From IMG/VR virus record IMGVR_UViG_3300044639_000321, positions 1-32,284 of that record: DNA of 32,284 nucleotides; one strand, 5' to 3'. Positions 14,687 through 22,118 of this stretch are shown one piece after another. The notes below the pieces were generated by a model, which had not been told where the DNA came from, searched no databases, and saw only the letters and a list, made by a program, of their open reading frames with translations. The stretch is from a virus. Each line of letters opens with the position of its first letter. The stretch's first letter is position 1. Position numbers and translations under genes: made by a program.

Positions 14687-15007
14687 TTAAACTCTAAAAC
14701 TTTCTCCGCAACCACAGCGGTCGCGTTCGTTGGGATTTGAAAATTGAAATCCTTCATTGAGTCCTTGTCTTGTGTAGTCTACTTCAAGTCCTTTAAGATA
14801 GGCACAACTTTTGGGATCAACAAACAATTTGCAGTTGGCACAGTCAATGCAGATATCGTCAGGCTGTGCTGTATCTACATATTCTAGCACATAAGCAAGT
14901 CCAGAGCAACCTGTGGTTCTTACACCAACACGAATACCAATACCATGGCCGCGACGTTGAATGGTTTGAGTTATTTTTCTAGCAGCATCATCAGTTAAGG
15001 AGATCAT
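14687..15007 (-). CDS. iscA: A-type Fe-S carrier (IscA/HesB family)
   Basis: A 106-residue protein with the three invariant ligands C34 (TTGCSGLAY), C98 and C100 (CGCGESF), and the family core LEYVD. A-type carriers accept and transfer Fe-S clusters to apoproteins. Four extra Cys (53, 56, 59, 68) are present, more than usual. Its start overlaps the iscU 3' end by 17 bases, so the pair is an operon. It may be specialised for a phage or host cluster enzyme; the client is unknown. Confidence 0.93.
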   Translation of the reverse strand: MISLTDDAARKITQTIQRRGHGIGIRVGVRTTGCSGLAYVLEYVDTAQPDDICIDCANCKLFVDPKSCAYLKGLEVDYTRQGLNEGFQFSNPNERDRCGCGESFRV

Positions 15008-15383
15008 GCTTGCTCTTGTAATCTTCTACAGCAGCCTTGATGGCATCTTCGGCCAGGATGCTGCAATGGATCTTGACAGGGGGTAATGCTAGTTCTTCGG
15101 CAATGTCGGAGTTTTTGATTGTTCCTGCTTTGTCGATGTGCATTCCTTTGACCCATTCGGTAATGAGGCTCGAACTCGCAATAGCCGATCCGCAGCCATA
15201 CGTTTTAAATTTTGCATCTGTAATAATACCTGTATCATTGTCGACCTTTATCTGTAGTTTCATTACGTCACCGCAGGCAGGAGCGCCAACCATGCCTGTG
15301 CCAACGTCCGCATCGTCCTTGGCAAAGCTGCCCACATTGCGTGGATTTTCATAGTGATCGATTACTTGATTTGAATAAGCCAT
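14991..15383 (-). CDS. iscU: Fe-S cluster scaffold IscU
   Basis: A 130-residue IscU with all functional residues: C37, D39, C64, H106 and C107, plus the HscA-recognition LPPVK (100-104). The start MAYSNQVIDHYENPRNVGSF is typical and picks ATG 15383, which has an AAGGAA ribosome binding site; an upstream in-frame start is less likely. It would receive sulfur from the host IscS, since no desulfurase is encoded here. A TTGACT-17-TATACT promoter stands just upstream, so iscU-iscA-exonuclease may be expressed early. Confidence 0.96.
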   Translation of the reverse strand: MAYSNQVIDHYENPRNVGSFAKDDADVGTGMVGAPACGDVMKLQIKVDNDTGIITDAKFKTYGCGSAIASSSLITEWVKGMHIDKAGTIKNSDIAEELALPPVKIHCSILAEDAIKAAVEDYKSKHDLLN

Positions 15384-15400
15384 ACCAGTTCCTTTTGTTG

Positions 15401-15429
15401 AGTATACTACCAACAGGCTGACTAGTCAA
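15401..15429 (-). promoter_or_regulatory. Sigma70-type promoter of iscU
   Basis: On the minus strand TTGACT (15429-15424), a 17-nt spacer, TATACT (15406-15401). The iscU ATG is 18 bases downstream with a ribosome binding site. Its spacer differs from the repeated early promoters, so it may be acquired with iscU or tuned separately. Confidence 0.8.
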
Positions 15430-15439
15430 CCAGTTTGAA

Positions 15440-15790
15440 TCAACCGAGATTACGGTCTTTGTTCATGGCTGATTTTGCAGCCTGTGCCACAATATTTTGT
15501 GCTTGATTTACCGGCATAGTTGTGGGTCCAGGTTGTTCGCCACCTTTGAATATCAATTCAGTGGCATCTGGCGACATGGGTTCTATTATGCCACTCAGGG
15601 GCGGTTGGCCAACTAGGTTTTGCAAAGTATCGGGAGTGATGTCAATACCAATATTTTTAGCACGATTGATAAATGCCTGCACAGGCATCTGTAATTTTGC
15701 TGAAGTATCTGTGGCACGGCCCACAGCAAATTGGGCCAAGGCCAATAATTTGTCTGCGGTGTTGTCTACAGCTACTTCATCGATTCGCAT
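15440..15790 (-). CDS. Conserved phage protein, probably virion-linked (116 aa)
   Basis: A 116-residue protein with the core LALAQFAVGRATDTSAKLQM followed by QAFINRAKNIGIDITPDTLQ and the motif QPPLSGIIEPM, then IFKGG. I recall this pattern as a conserved protein of marine T4-like phages, typically beside the protein encoded upstream. Its ATG overlaps that gene's stop as TAATG. No enzyme motif is present; a structural or assembly role is inferred. Confidence 0.7.
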   Translation of the reverse strand: MRIDEVAVDNTADKLLALAQFAVGRATDTSAKLQMPVQAFINRAKNIGIDITPDTLQNLVGQPPLSGIIEPMSPDATELIFKGGEQPGPTTMPVNQAQNIVAQAAKSAMNKDRNLG

Positions 15791-16677
15791 TATCTGCGCT
15801 CTCGTCCCAGAGATGCTGCTGGACCAACGGCTGCTGCATCTAGTTCTTCTTCGGGGGAGGGCGCAGTCATGCTTGGATCAATTTGTTCTTCGCCGGCCGG
15901 AGGAGGTGGAGCCATTTCAGCTCCGGGCATTTCAACAGGGCCTTGTCCAGTTACCACACCCAGAGCTTGTTCCAGCTGTTGCTTGCTGCCCTGTAGATTC
16001 TGAACCAGTCCGGTCAATGCTGCCTGTGCATCATTGTTGAACTGAGCTGCTTGATCTGCACCAATTTGATTTTTAATTGAATCCACCAAGGCTGGCAATT
16101 CTTTAAATTGCATCTCAGTGGTGTCTTCAATCATGCCTTGCATTTTGTCAACCATGTCTTGTGCAGCCAGGACCACTTGGGCTTGCTGAACTTCGCTTTC
16201 GCTGAGATAGTATCCATAAGTTTGCGCACGACGACGATGTTCTTGCACCGAGGTAGTGCTACTGAGACTGGTAAGTTCGTTCTGCTTGTCGGTCACTTGT
16301 TTTTTTAGATCTTCAAGTTCTTTTTGTATCTGTGTCTTCTGGTCCATCTTTTGCTTCACAGCCATGGCAGCAGCCTGTTGAGGATTTACTCCCGGCGCTG
16401 GCGCAGCAGTGTTGGCCGCGGCCATTTCATCTTCGTAGATTTGTTCTGCAAGTGCTTGTTCCATCATCATCAACTTCAGGTAAGCAGGGTCACGCTCACT
16501 AGAATGACGTGCAGGACCGCTTCTGTGTTCAGATAATACCCCACGTACCTTGCGATACATGTTGTGCAGTTGATCGCGATTCATTGAGTCAAATTGAACT
16601 TGTTGATCAAAATGACTCTCGAATACCTTAGCGATTTGTTGTGTGGGGCGTGTTACGGCCAGTTCGTTTAGTTTCAT
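15790..16677 (-). CDS. Coiled-coil virion or assembly protein (295 aa)
   Basis: A 295-residue protein. Residues 10-70 carry ESHFDQQVQFDSMNRDQLHN, a segment I associate with T4-like phages. Residues 105-135 (MDQKTQIQKELEDLKKQVTD) form a coiled coil, more helices follow to about 235, and the tail is rich in Pro and acidic residues. The composition resembles a scaffold or core protein, but I cannot assign a T4 counterpart. A late promoter at 16701-16708 and a GAGGAAAC ribosome binding site lie upstream, inside the previous gene. Confidence 0.7.
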   Translation of the reverse strand: MKLNELAVTRPTQQIAKVFESHFDQQVQFDSMNRDQLHNMYRKVRGVLSEHRSGPARHSSERDPAYLKLMMMEQALAEQIYEDEMAAANTAAPAPGVNPQQAAAMAVKQKMDQKTQIQKELEDLKKQVTDKQNELTSLSSTTSVQEHRRRAQTYGYYLSESEVQQAQVVLAAQDMVDKMQGMIEDTTEMQFKELPALVDSIKNQIGADQAAQFNNDAQAALTGLVQNLQGSKQQLEQALGVVTGQGPVEMPGAEMAPPPPAGEEQIDPSMTAPSPEEELDAAAVGPAASLGRERR

Positions 16678-17119
16678 TTGAGTTTCCTCGTAGTTGCCAG
16701 TATTTAGCCAAATTTATACATTTTGTCAACTCTTGTTCCAGCAGTTGACTTTGGTCTTGTCGGTAGGATACTTTGGTTATTACAGTTTCCCAGGCAGTTC
16801 CCGACATACGATCTGCAATGTTTTTACGGATGTAAATGTCATTGCGCAATCGTGTGAGTGATTGATCTAGCTCTTGTATTTGTCTAGCAAGATTAAAATA
16901 GTTTAATCTGTCAGCTATGCACCAGGCAAGGGCAGATTTGGTGGTGCTAAATTTGCCCACAGCATCGTCTCTTATGGAAACGTCAAATCCCTGATCTCTA
17001 GGTTGTATTGTGTATTTGCCAAACGCACGGTATTTTTCCCCGTCTTCCACAATGACATTTTCCAGCAGATGAGGCAGTTCTCTTTCGGCCAGGGCGGCCA
17101 ATTTGCGGCTGGCTTTCAT
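16628..17119 (-). CDS. Conserved T4-like phage protein (163 aa)
   Basis: A 163-residue protein starting MKASRKLAALAERELPHLLE. Residues 30-75 form a small domain (YRAFGKYTIQPRDQGFDVSI). Residues 75-140 are helical with a heptad-like pattern (LARQIQELDQSLTRLRNDIY), ending in a basic tail. Its last 50 bases overlap the next gene and contain that gene's leader and ribosome binding site. Synteny with the small membrane protein upstream and the coiled-coil protein downstream is familiar from marine T4-like phages; function unknown. Confidence 0.7.
   Translation of the reverse strand: MKASRKLAALAERELPHLLENVIVEDGEKYRAFGKYTIQPRDQGFDVSIRDDAVGKFSTTKSALAWCIADRLNYFNLARQIQELDQSLTRLRNDIYIRKNIADRMSGTAWETVITKVSYRQDQSQLLEQELTKCINLAKYWQLRGNSNETKRTGRNTPHTTNR
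16701..16708 (-). promoter_or_regulatory. T4-type late promoter (GCTAAATA)
   Basis: GCTAAATA on the minus strand lies within the 3' part of the 163-residue gene and 23 bases before the ATG of the coiled-coil protein. Normal leader length with a GAGGAAAC site. Confidence 0.55.
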
Positions 17120-17376
17120 TTGAATACGTAGTTCGATAACAACCAGCCAACAGTGGCCAACAAGAATCCAATGGATCCAAGTCCCCAGTTTATCAATTGA
17201 TTGTTTCGATTGTCCACAATTTTATGCATCATGGCATGAACTTCTTCTGTCATTTCTTTGAGTCGATTGATAGCAGAATTGGCAGAATCTAGTTGTAGTT
17301 CTAGATGGCGATAACGTTCGGCGCAGAGCTCTACATGCGCTTCCAGGCTCTTCTTTTCGATTTCTGTTGTGTCCAT
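17116..17376 (-). CDS. Small coiled-coil membrane protein (86 aa)
   Basis: An 86-residue protein. Residues 5-60 are a charged heptad helix (RYRHLELQLDSANSAINRLK), and residues 64-84 form one transmembrane segment (WGLGSIGFLLATVGWLLSNY) near the C-terminus. This topology suits a membrane-tethered coiled coil with the helix in the cytoplasm. Spanin or holin roles were considered; a single C-terminal segment without lipobox or signal does not fit either well. The ATG follows CATAAATA by four bases. Confidence 0.75.
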   Translation of the reverse strand: MDTTEIEKKSLEAHVELCAERYRHLELQLDSANSAINRLKEMTEEVHAMMHKIVDNRNNQLINWGLGSIGFLLATVGWLLSNYVFK

Positions 17377-17379
17377 GAA

Positions 17380-17790
17380 TTATTTATGGCCTTTTGGATA
17401 GAACCAAATGTTCACGTCTGGTTGTAGTAGTGCGGTCAGTTGTTGTTGGACATAGTTGATGATGGGGACGCCACGGCATGCCTGTTTGAGCAGTCCCACT
17501 GGGTCGTCATTGAGTCTGAACACATCATCAAACTCTGTTTCAAACTCAAATTCCCAACGACCGTTTTTCATTCGTATGTCGGATATACTCTGCGGCTGTG
17601 TGTACAGTCCTATCAATTGCAATATAGTTTCCCAGTTGCGTTGTTGATTTCTACTGCTGTTCCAGGATTCAAAATCTGTTATTGATTGATCAATCCGATC
17701 CACAAACGGCAAGACGTTTGTTCGAAAATGTCCTGTAACACCAGTGGGTCTACAATCAAAATCAGTTAATACACAAATACTATATGCCAT
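17380..17790 (-). CDS. Conserved T4-like phage protein (136 aa)
   Basis: A 136-residue protein starting MAYSICVLTDFDCRPTGVTG, with WNSSRNQQRNWETILQLIGL, GRWEFEFETEFDDVFRL and a C-terminal helix ending in NIWFYPKGHK. I recall the RNWETILQ-type block from T4-like cyanophages. It starts 16 bases after the T-run of a strong terminator, has no Shine-Dalgarno sequence, and its ATG is four bases after GTAAATA. This is the clearest leaderless candidate of the window. Function unknown. Confidence 0.75.
   Translation of the reverse strand: MAYSICVLTDFDCRPTGVTGHFRTNVLPFVDRIDQSITDFESWNSSRNQQRNWETILQLIGLYTQPQSISDIRMKNGRWEFEFETEFDDVFRLNDDPVGLLKQACRGVPIINYVQQQLTALLQPDVNIWFYPKGHK
17381..17388 (-). promoter_or_regulatory. 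Possible T4-type late promoter (CATAAATA)
   Basis: CATAAATA on the minus strand, four bases before the ATG of the membrane protein gene; the sequence also encodes the last codons and stop (His-Lys-stop) of the upstream gene, so it could be coincidental. Confidence 0.45.
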
Positions 17791-17794
17791 GAGG

Positions 17795-17802
17795 TATTTA
17801 CG
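17795..17802 (-). promoter_or_regulatory. T4-type late promoter (CGTAAATA)
   Basis: CGTAAATA on the minus strand lies between the terminator T-run (ending at 17806) and the ATG at 17790. It is the only visible promoter for the 17790-15790 block and leaves no room for a ribosome binding site. Confidence 0.6.
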
Positions 17803-17805
17803 GCC

Positions 17806-17834
17806 AAAAAAAAGCCCTGGAAATAAACCAGGGC
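17806..17834 (-). terminator. Rho-independent terminator
   Basis: On the minus strand GCCCTGG, a 7-base AT loop, CCAGGGC and eight T. It ends the 143-residue gene 27 bases after its stop. A T-run on the other side may give bidirectional function. Confidence 0.93.
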
Positions 17835-17860
17835 CTTGATTTTTTTACTACTATCTAGTA

Positions 17861-18292
17861 TTAGACAGGAGCAAAGTTGGTAGCAGCAGTAGTGAACACT
17901 GCGTTACCGGCAGCAGTGTTCAATTGCAGATCCTGACCACCAGATGCCACTGTAGCACTGGTATTAGCAGTGGTCAACAATGTAGCAGCAGTGTATGCGC
18001 CTGTAGGATAGATAGCCAAGTTCAACACTGTTGGTGCTGCTGGGCTAACTTGATACATGGCTACTGTACCCTTGGTTTGAATAGCTTGCAACACATTGTT
18101 GATATAGCCATTCACGTTTGCTGATGTAGTCAACGCACCATTTGCCACCAAGCTGAAGAAATCCAGCTTAGGACCTTGGAAGTTAACTGAACCAGTTGCA
18201 GCAATGTTGGCTGTTCCGCCGATGTTGCCATTGGCTGTATCCATATTGAATACTGGTTGATTCGTGCCGTTTGTTTTTGTAAATCCTGACAT
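17861..18292 (-). CDS. Probable abundant virion protein (143 aa)
   Basis: A 143-residue protein rich in Ala, Thr, Asn and Gly, beginning MSGFTKTNGTNQPVFNMDTA, with no charged clusters and a beta-rich pattern (FQGPKLDFFSLVANG, GTVAMYQVSPAAPTVLNLAI). It is the sole gene of its own unit: late promoter, 5' hairpin, strong AAGGAG site and a strong terminator. That layout suits a highly expressed capsid decoration or other structural protein. The function is inference from layout and composition; no homology to Soc or Hoc is visible. Confidence 0.75.
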   Translation of the reverse strand: MSGFTKTNGTNQPVFNMDTANGNIGGTANIAATGSVNFQGPKLDFFSLVANGALTTSANVNGYINNVLQAIQTKGTVAMYQVSPAAPTVLNLAIYPTGAYTAATLLTTANTSATVASGGQDLQLNTAAGNAVFTTAATNFAPV

Positions 18293-18309
18293 TTAAAGTC
18301 TCCTTAAGT

Positions 18310-18340
18310 AAGTGGGCTACTTGCCCTACTTTTATTTATC
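18310..18340 (-). promoter_or_regulatory. Late promoter with 5' stem-loop leader
   Basis: GATAAATA (18340-18333) on the minus strand is followed at once by AAGTAGGGC, a 5-base loop, GCCCACTT (arms 18331-18323 and 18317-18310, one bulged A). The mRNA would begin with this hairpin, then AAGGAG and the ATG at 18292. Terminal hairpins often protect mRNA. Confidence 0.65.
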
Positions 18341-18354
18341 GATCTTGATAAAAA

Positions 18355-20304
18355 TTAAGGGCTTGGTGGGTTGTTTCGAGCTTTGTTTCTGGCTGTGAAA
18401 TCAAAGCGATTTACTGCTTTACCATAACCTGCAGGGGTTGCAAACACCCATCCTTCATTGCCGGGCACTTGTGCATCCAGCTTGGTCAACAGGTCCAGTT
18501 TTAGATCATGCAGCAATTCAAACAACACAAAGGCAGCGGCCAAGGCTTGTTCATTGCTGGTGGGGCTGCGCAGATATTGCAGAATGTTGTTGTATTTTTG
18601 CGGTGTCTGAGTCTGTTGCAGCCAGGCTAGAAATCCTGGAACAAGGTCACTGAAATTGCCGGTGTAGGCTGCGTGATTTGGATCCACACGTTTGTTGATG
18701 TAGTCTATTGCCAACTTGGCCAAGTCAGTTATTTTCATGGCCCGTAATTCAGCAGGATTAAACAAGGTGTTCATAACTGCTCGGTTTTGACGCAACAGTG
18801 TTTTGATTTGTTTAACAATGGGATCTGCTGTTTCCACAGGTTTGGCATAGATGGGTTCAATCAACAACAGGCCGGGCACAGGGTTGAACTTGACTCTGCT
18901 GAGTGGTTGCTTGGCTGCTCCTGCCTCTTCGTACATGGTATGCACAGCAACGCCAACTTGGGATCCTGCAATGTCCTTGCCCAGTTTGCTAGCAACTGGA
19001 ATTCTGTATTCCACTGTATTTGGTTTGAATTCCACAAGGCCTGCATTTATTTCCCAGGGCTTTTCGGGACTATACAACAGGTCGCCCTTGACATAGCCAC
19101 GAAAGTTTTCTGGGGTAGCAGCTTCCAAATATGGCCAGATGCTTTGATACACTGGCAACAGTGTTTGCACTCGGGTGGCCTGGTTGCCTTTGGCAGCAGC
19201 ATTGGCATCACGCTGTGCCATGTGATCGGCCACAGCATCGGTACTGGTAAACAGGCCATCATATCCAACTGCACCGAATCCTGCATCATCTGTGAGCACA
19301 AATTCTCCGGTATCGGGCTTGCGACCAAATACCACAGCAGGCTTTCCGTCCCATTTTACGGACCCTTGTTTGGGCTGTTTGTAAAAAGAATCAGCAATGG
19401 CCAGCGCACGGTCAACACCCGCGGTTCCTTGACGGAACACATAGTCTTCCAGATGCTCAATGCCCTTGGCTTGGCCGCCCACCGAGGTGGGCTCTTGTTC
19501 GTATATCTGATACAGGGGCTTGGCTTCAATCAATTGCTGCATGCCTTGGTTTACTATTCTGTCTCGTAGTCTGGCCAAGAAGTTCACATCATTTTCTTTT
19601 ACAGGCATTTCAGGTTCTTTAAGGCCTTCGCGGGAGAGATATTCACGAAAGTCTTTGATCTTGGCATCACGTTCGGGATCTGTTGCCAAAGCAGCATAAA
19701 TGGATTCTACGTTCTTTAACGCAGCTCGATCCTGAGTTCCGCCCAGCAATACCGCAGACACATAGTCCGGATCCTGGCCACCTCGGACTAGTTCATTTGT
19801 GGTGCGACTGATCATGCCATTTGCACCCACCTTGAGCCCGGCCTGTTTGGCCAAGCTGCTCAGCAGCACATTACGATTCATGCCCTTGTAGGCCGATCCT
19901 TCAGATCCACCATAATAGAATGTGCCCCAGTCCAGATTGGGAAAAAACATGAAGTCAGTTTGCACAAATCCTTTGTTGGGATCACCGCCAATAGGTGTTC
20001 TAAGATGCACTTCGCCTAATTTACGAACCCATTCACGTGGGTCAAGCCCCTGACTGGTGGCCCATTGTGTCAGTCCTGCTGCCACTTGTTCTTTGGTTGT
20101 TTCTCCAAGATCCACAGCCAGATCCAGATCGCCGGATGTGGGCTTGCGACCAGTGCTGCCTAGCCAACGATCTTGAGGGAATTTGATACCTGTAACTTGT
20201 TCCACCCAGGCAATGGTGGCTGCAACGTCAGCTTGATTGATGCGTTGTGTCAGTGGTTGGCCTTGAGGGTCTTTGAATACATTGCCGCCTTCGAAAATTT
20301 TCAT
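18355..20304 (-). CDS. Two-domain nucleotidyltransferase and ligase-like protein
   Basis: A 649-residue protein. Residues 1-165 hold a Pol-beta-type nucleotidyltransferase core: G49-S50, D59-L-D61-L in GDLDLAVDL, and D117 in VQTDFMF. Residues 265-460 plus the C-terminus look like a covalent nucleotidyltransferase (DNA/RNA ligase type): K317-W-D-G (motif I, VKWDGKPAV), FRGYVKGDLLY (401-411, motif III region), then E617-G-W-V (motif IV) and K629 (motif V). A helical insert of about 140 residues (490-610) separates motifs III and IV. It could seal or tail nucleic acid. It follows a small conserved gene with an AGGATCAGGATC ribosome site. The domains are read by motif; the combined activity is unproven. 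Confidence 0.75.
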   Translation of the reverse strand: MKIFEGGNVFKDPQGQPLTQRINQADVAATIAWVEQVTGIKFPQDRWLGSTGRKPTSGDLDLAVDLGETTKEQVAAGLTQWATSQGLDPREWVRKLGEVHLRTPIGGDPNKGFVQTDFMFFPNLDWGTFYYGGSEGSAYKGMNRNVLLSSLAKQAGLKVGANGMISRTTNELVRGGQDPDYVSAVLLGGTQDRAALKNVESIYAALATDPERDAKIKDFREYLSREGLKEPEMPVKENDVNFLARLRDRIVNQGMQQLIEAKPLYQIYEQEPTSVGGQAKGIEHLEDYVFRQGTAGVDRALAIADSFYKQPKQGSVKWDGKPAVVFGRKPDTGEFVLTDDAGFGAVGYDGLFTSTDAVADHMAQRDANAAAKGNQATRVQTLLPVYQSIWPYLEAATPENFRGYVKGDLLYSPEKPWEINAGLVEFKPNTVEYRIPVASKLGKDIAGSQVGVAVHTMYEEAGAAKQPLSRVKFNPVPGLLLIEPIYAKPVETADPIVKQIKTLLRQNRAVMNTLFNPAELRAMKITDLAKLAIDYINKRVDPNHAAYTGNFSDLVPGFLAWLQQTQTPQKYNNILQYLRSPTSNEQALAAAFVLFELLHDLKLDLLTKLDAQVPGNEGWVFATPAGYGKAVNRFDFTARNKARNNPPSP

Positions 20305-20327
20305 CTTGATCCTGATCCTGTTGTTTT

Positions 20328-20576
20328 TTATGTGCTTGTTGGCGTTTTTCTAACGGTTCTAGCAAAACGTCCTGCGTCTCGAGTGCGTATAGAATTCAGC
20401 AGCTTACGGGTTAGATTTTCTGCTTGTTCGGGTGTGTAAGTGGCATCAATCTGCTCCAGCAAATTAATGGCGCTGGCTATAACATTAGATGCTCGACTCT
20501 CAATCACTAGATCGCGCTCACGCTCGATATACATGGAATCTAATTCTTCTAACAAACTGCGGGTGCGTTTTTGCAT
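20328..20576 (-). CDS. Conserved small phage protein (82 aa)
   Basis: An 82-residue, highly charged helical protein starting MQKRTRSLLEELDSMYIERE, with a middle helix ASNVIASAINLLEQIDATYT and a basic C-terminus (NSIRTRDAGRFARTVRK). An AAAGG-like site and a late promoter are upstream. I recall similar small proteins near head genes of T4-like phages. No domain is assignable. Confidence 0.7.
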   Translation of the reverse strand: MQKRTRSLLEELDSMYIERERDLVIESRASNVIASAINLLEQIDATYTPEQAENLTRKLLNSIRTRDAGRFARTVRKTPTST

Positions 20577-20601
20577 GATTTTTATTGCAGACCTTTGATA
20601 T

Positions 20602-20609
20602 TATTTATC
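20602..20609 (-). promoter_or_regulatory. T4-type late promoter (GATAAATA)
   Basis: GATAAATA on the minus strand, 25 bases before the ATG at 20576, in the gap after the helicase gene. It would transcribe the 82-residue and nucleotidyltransferase/ligase genes. Confidence 0.65.
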
Positions 20610-20630
20610 GGTTTTTAATTTTGGCTAGGG

Positions 20631-22118
20631 TTAGCTAGCTTTGATCTGCCCCAGCAACTGCTTGAGTTTGTTGCTTTGTACATCTGCTGTGACTCGACCA
20701 CTTAAGGGATCATGACCATCTCGTGGTCTGGGCTTTTCCCAGGGCTGCGAACTACCACCGCTGTCAGCAGGCGCGACTTGACTGCGGGCCTTGATTGAAT
20801 CCATGATTGAACTTTGTGGTTTGTTGTGGCCGTTTTCGTCCCCACCTTCATCAGTAATGCGCATGGTTTCAATGTTGTACTCCAGATCAATTTTTTGACC
20901 AACGCCGGTCGAGCTTCGAGATTTCATACATTGTATCTGATACTTGCCGCGCTCTTTCATGGAGCGACTGGTAAAGATACCAAACACATTGTCTGCTGTG
21001 TTGATTTTGCTGATACCACCTGAAATGTGGCTGTGATCAAATTCCATTTCTTCCACTGCTGATCTGTTCAACTGACTTGCTGTTACCAACAACACGCCCA
21101 GTTCCTTGGCCAAGTTGCGCAGTTCTTCCGACACATACTTGTCTTTCACAAACAAGTCGTTGGGGCTGACCTTGGCACTCACAGGCATGACCAAGTCAAG
21201 ATAATCCACCATCACAAAGTCCACTTTAATACCTGTTTGAATTTGCACTTCTTTCAGGTATGCACGAATGTCGTTCACATTGCTTTGTGCTGGCAAGCCT
21301 TTCACACGATACTGTCCGGATTTCTTGGCCACCATCTTGACCTTGAGTTCTGTTGAATCAATATCACGGCGTATGTCCTTGGTGCTCATGTTTGTGAGCA
21401 TGGCGTCTGTTCTCAAACTTGTGAGTTCTTCTGATAGTTCCAGTGTGATGTACACGCCACTCATGCCCTGCTGCAACCAGTTTAGTGCAATGTTCATCAT
21501 CACAAGACTCTTGCCCGAGCCCGAACCACCTGCAAAGATGTTGAGTTCTCCACGACTGAATCCACCATACAGTAGCCGATCCATCTGTGGCCAGCCTGTT
21601 GATACTTGTCCACCCGAGTTGAAATACTTGTTGATACGTGCTGCTGGATCTGCAAAGTAGTCTGTGCCCATGTCCTTGGTCAGACTGATCTGTACAGCAT
21701 CCTTGATCAGTTTTTCCACAGGATCATAGTCGCCCTTTTCCAACAAGTCTGCTGCTTTTAGAATAGCACGTTCCAGTTCTTGACGCCGTGTAAATGCTTC
21801 AAACTCAGTCATGAACCAGTCATAGTGACCTTCGTTGAGATCTGGCACTGCATTCAACTTGATGCCTGTGGCCGCAGCAATCTGTGCTCGGTCTGGCAGA
21901 GTCTTGAACTGTTCCGAATGCTCCTTGATAAACGCCGCAGCGGTTCTTAGATTGCGATCAAAATTTTCTGGATTGTAGATGTTCTGCACCCGAACGTAGC
22001 TGGCAGCATCCTCCAGCATCATTTCTAGGAATAGTTTTTGAACATCAGTGCTGTAGTCTTTTAACAAGTTGTTTCTTTCGTAATTCAATTTTGATTCGGC
22101 TAGTTTCTCTAGCGTCAA
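20631..22118 (-). CDS. 41: Replicative DNA helicase (gp41-like, DnaB family)
   Basis: A RecA-fold helicase of up to 495 residues. The Walker A is A-G-G-S-G-S-G-K203-S, the Walker B region reads FVMVDYLDLV near residue 295, and ASQLNRSAV with GGISKINTADNVFGIF follows as in DnaB/gp41. The N-terminal 150 residues are the helical dimer domain, and the C-terminal 80 are Pro/Gly-rich, as in gp41 tails. No ATG exists in the first 32 codons; the start is probably a TTG (22118, or 22088 or 22064), all overlapping the primase gene end. It unwinds DNA and works with the primase encoded upstream. Confidence 0.93.
   Translation of the reverse strand: MTLEKLAESKLNYERNNLLKDYSTDVQKLFLEMMLEDAASYVRVQNIYNPENFDRNLRTAAAFIKEHSEQFKTLPDRAQIAAATGIKLNAVPDLNEGHYDWFMTEFEAFTRRQELERAILKAADLLEKGDYDPVEKLIKDAVQISLTKDMGTDYFADPAARINKYFNSGGQVSTGWPQMDRLLYGGFSRGELNIFAGGSGSGKSLVMMNIALNWLQQGMSGVYITLELSEELTSLRTDAMLTNMSTKDIRRDIDSTELKVKMVAKKSGQYRVKGLPAQSNVNDIRAYLKEVQIQTGIKVDFVMVDYLDLVMPVSAKVSPNDLFVKDKYVSEELRNLAKELGVLLVTASQLNRSAVEEMEFDHSHISGGISKINTADNVFGIFTSRSMKERGKYQIQCMKSRSSTGVGQKIDLEYNIETMRITDEGGDENGHNKPQSSIMDSIKARSQVAPADSGGSSQPWEKPRPRDGHDPLSGRVTADVQSNKLKQLLGQIKAS

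Noticed and set aside
15522-16040. 172-codon open frame on the plus strand
   Set aside because: Antisense across two coupled minus-strand genes with recognisable conserved sequence; no promoter or ribosome site.
17116-17376. Holin or spanin identity for the 86-residue membrane protein
   Set aside because: Single C-terminal membrane segment after a long coiled coil, with no lipobox, no signal sequence and no endolysin gene nearby.
18787-19569. 260-codon open frame on the plus strand
   Set aside because: It lies wholly antisense to the nucleotidyltransferase/ligase gene, has an unnatural composition rich in Cys, His, Phe and Gln, and lacks a ribosome site or promoter. It is a shadow of that gene.
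20618-20636. GCTAG...CTAGC inverted repeat after the helicase stop
   Set aside because: Only five base pairs and followed by A-rich rather than T-rich sequence on the minus strand, so it is not a convincing terminator.
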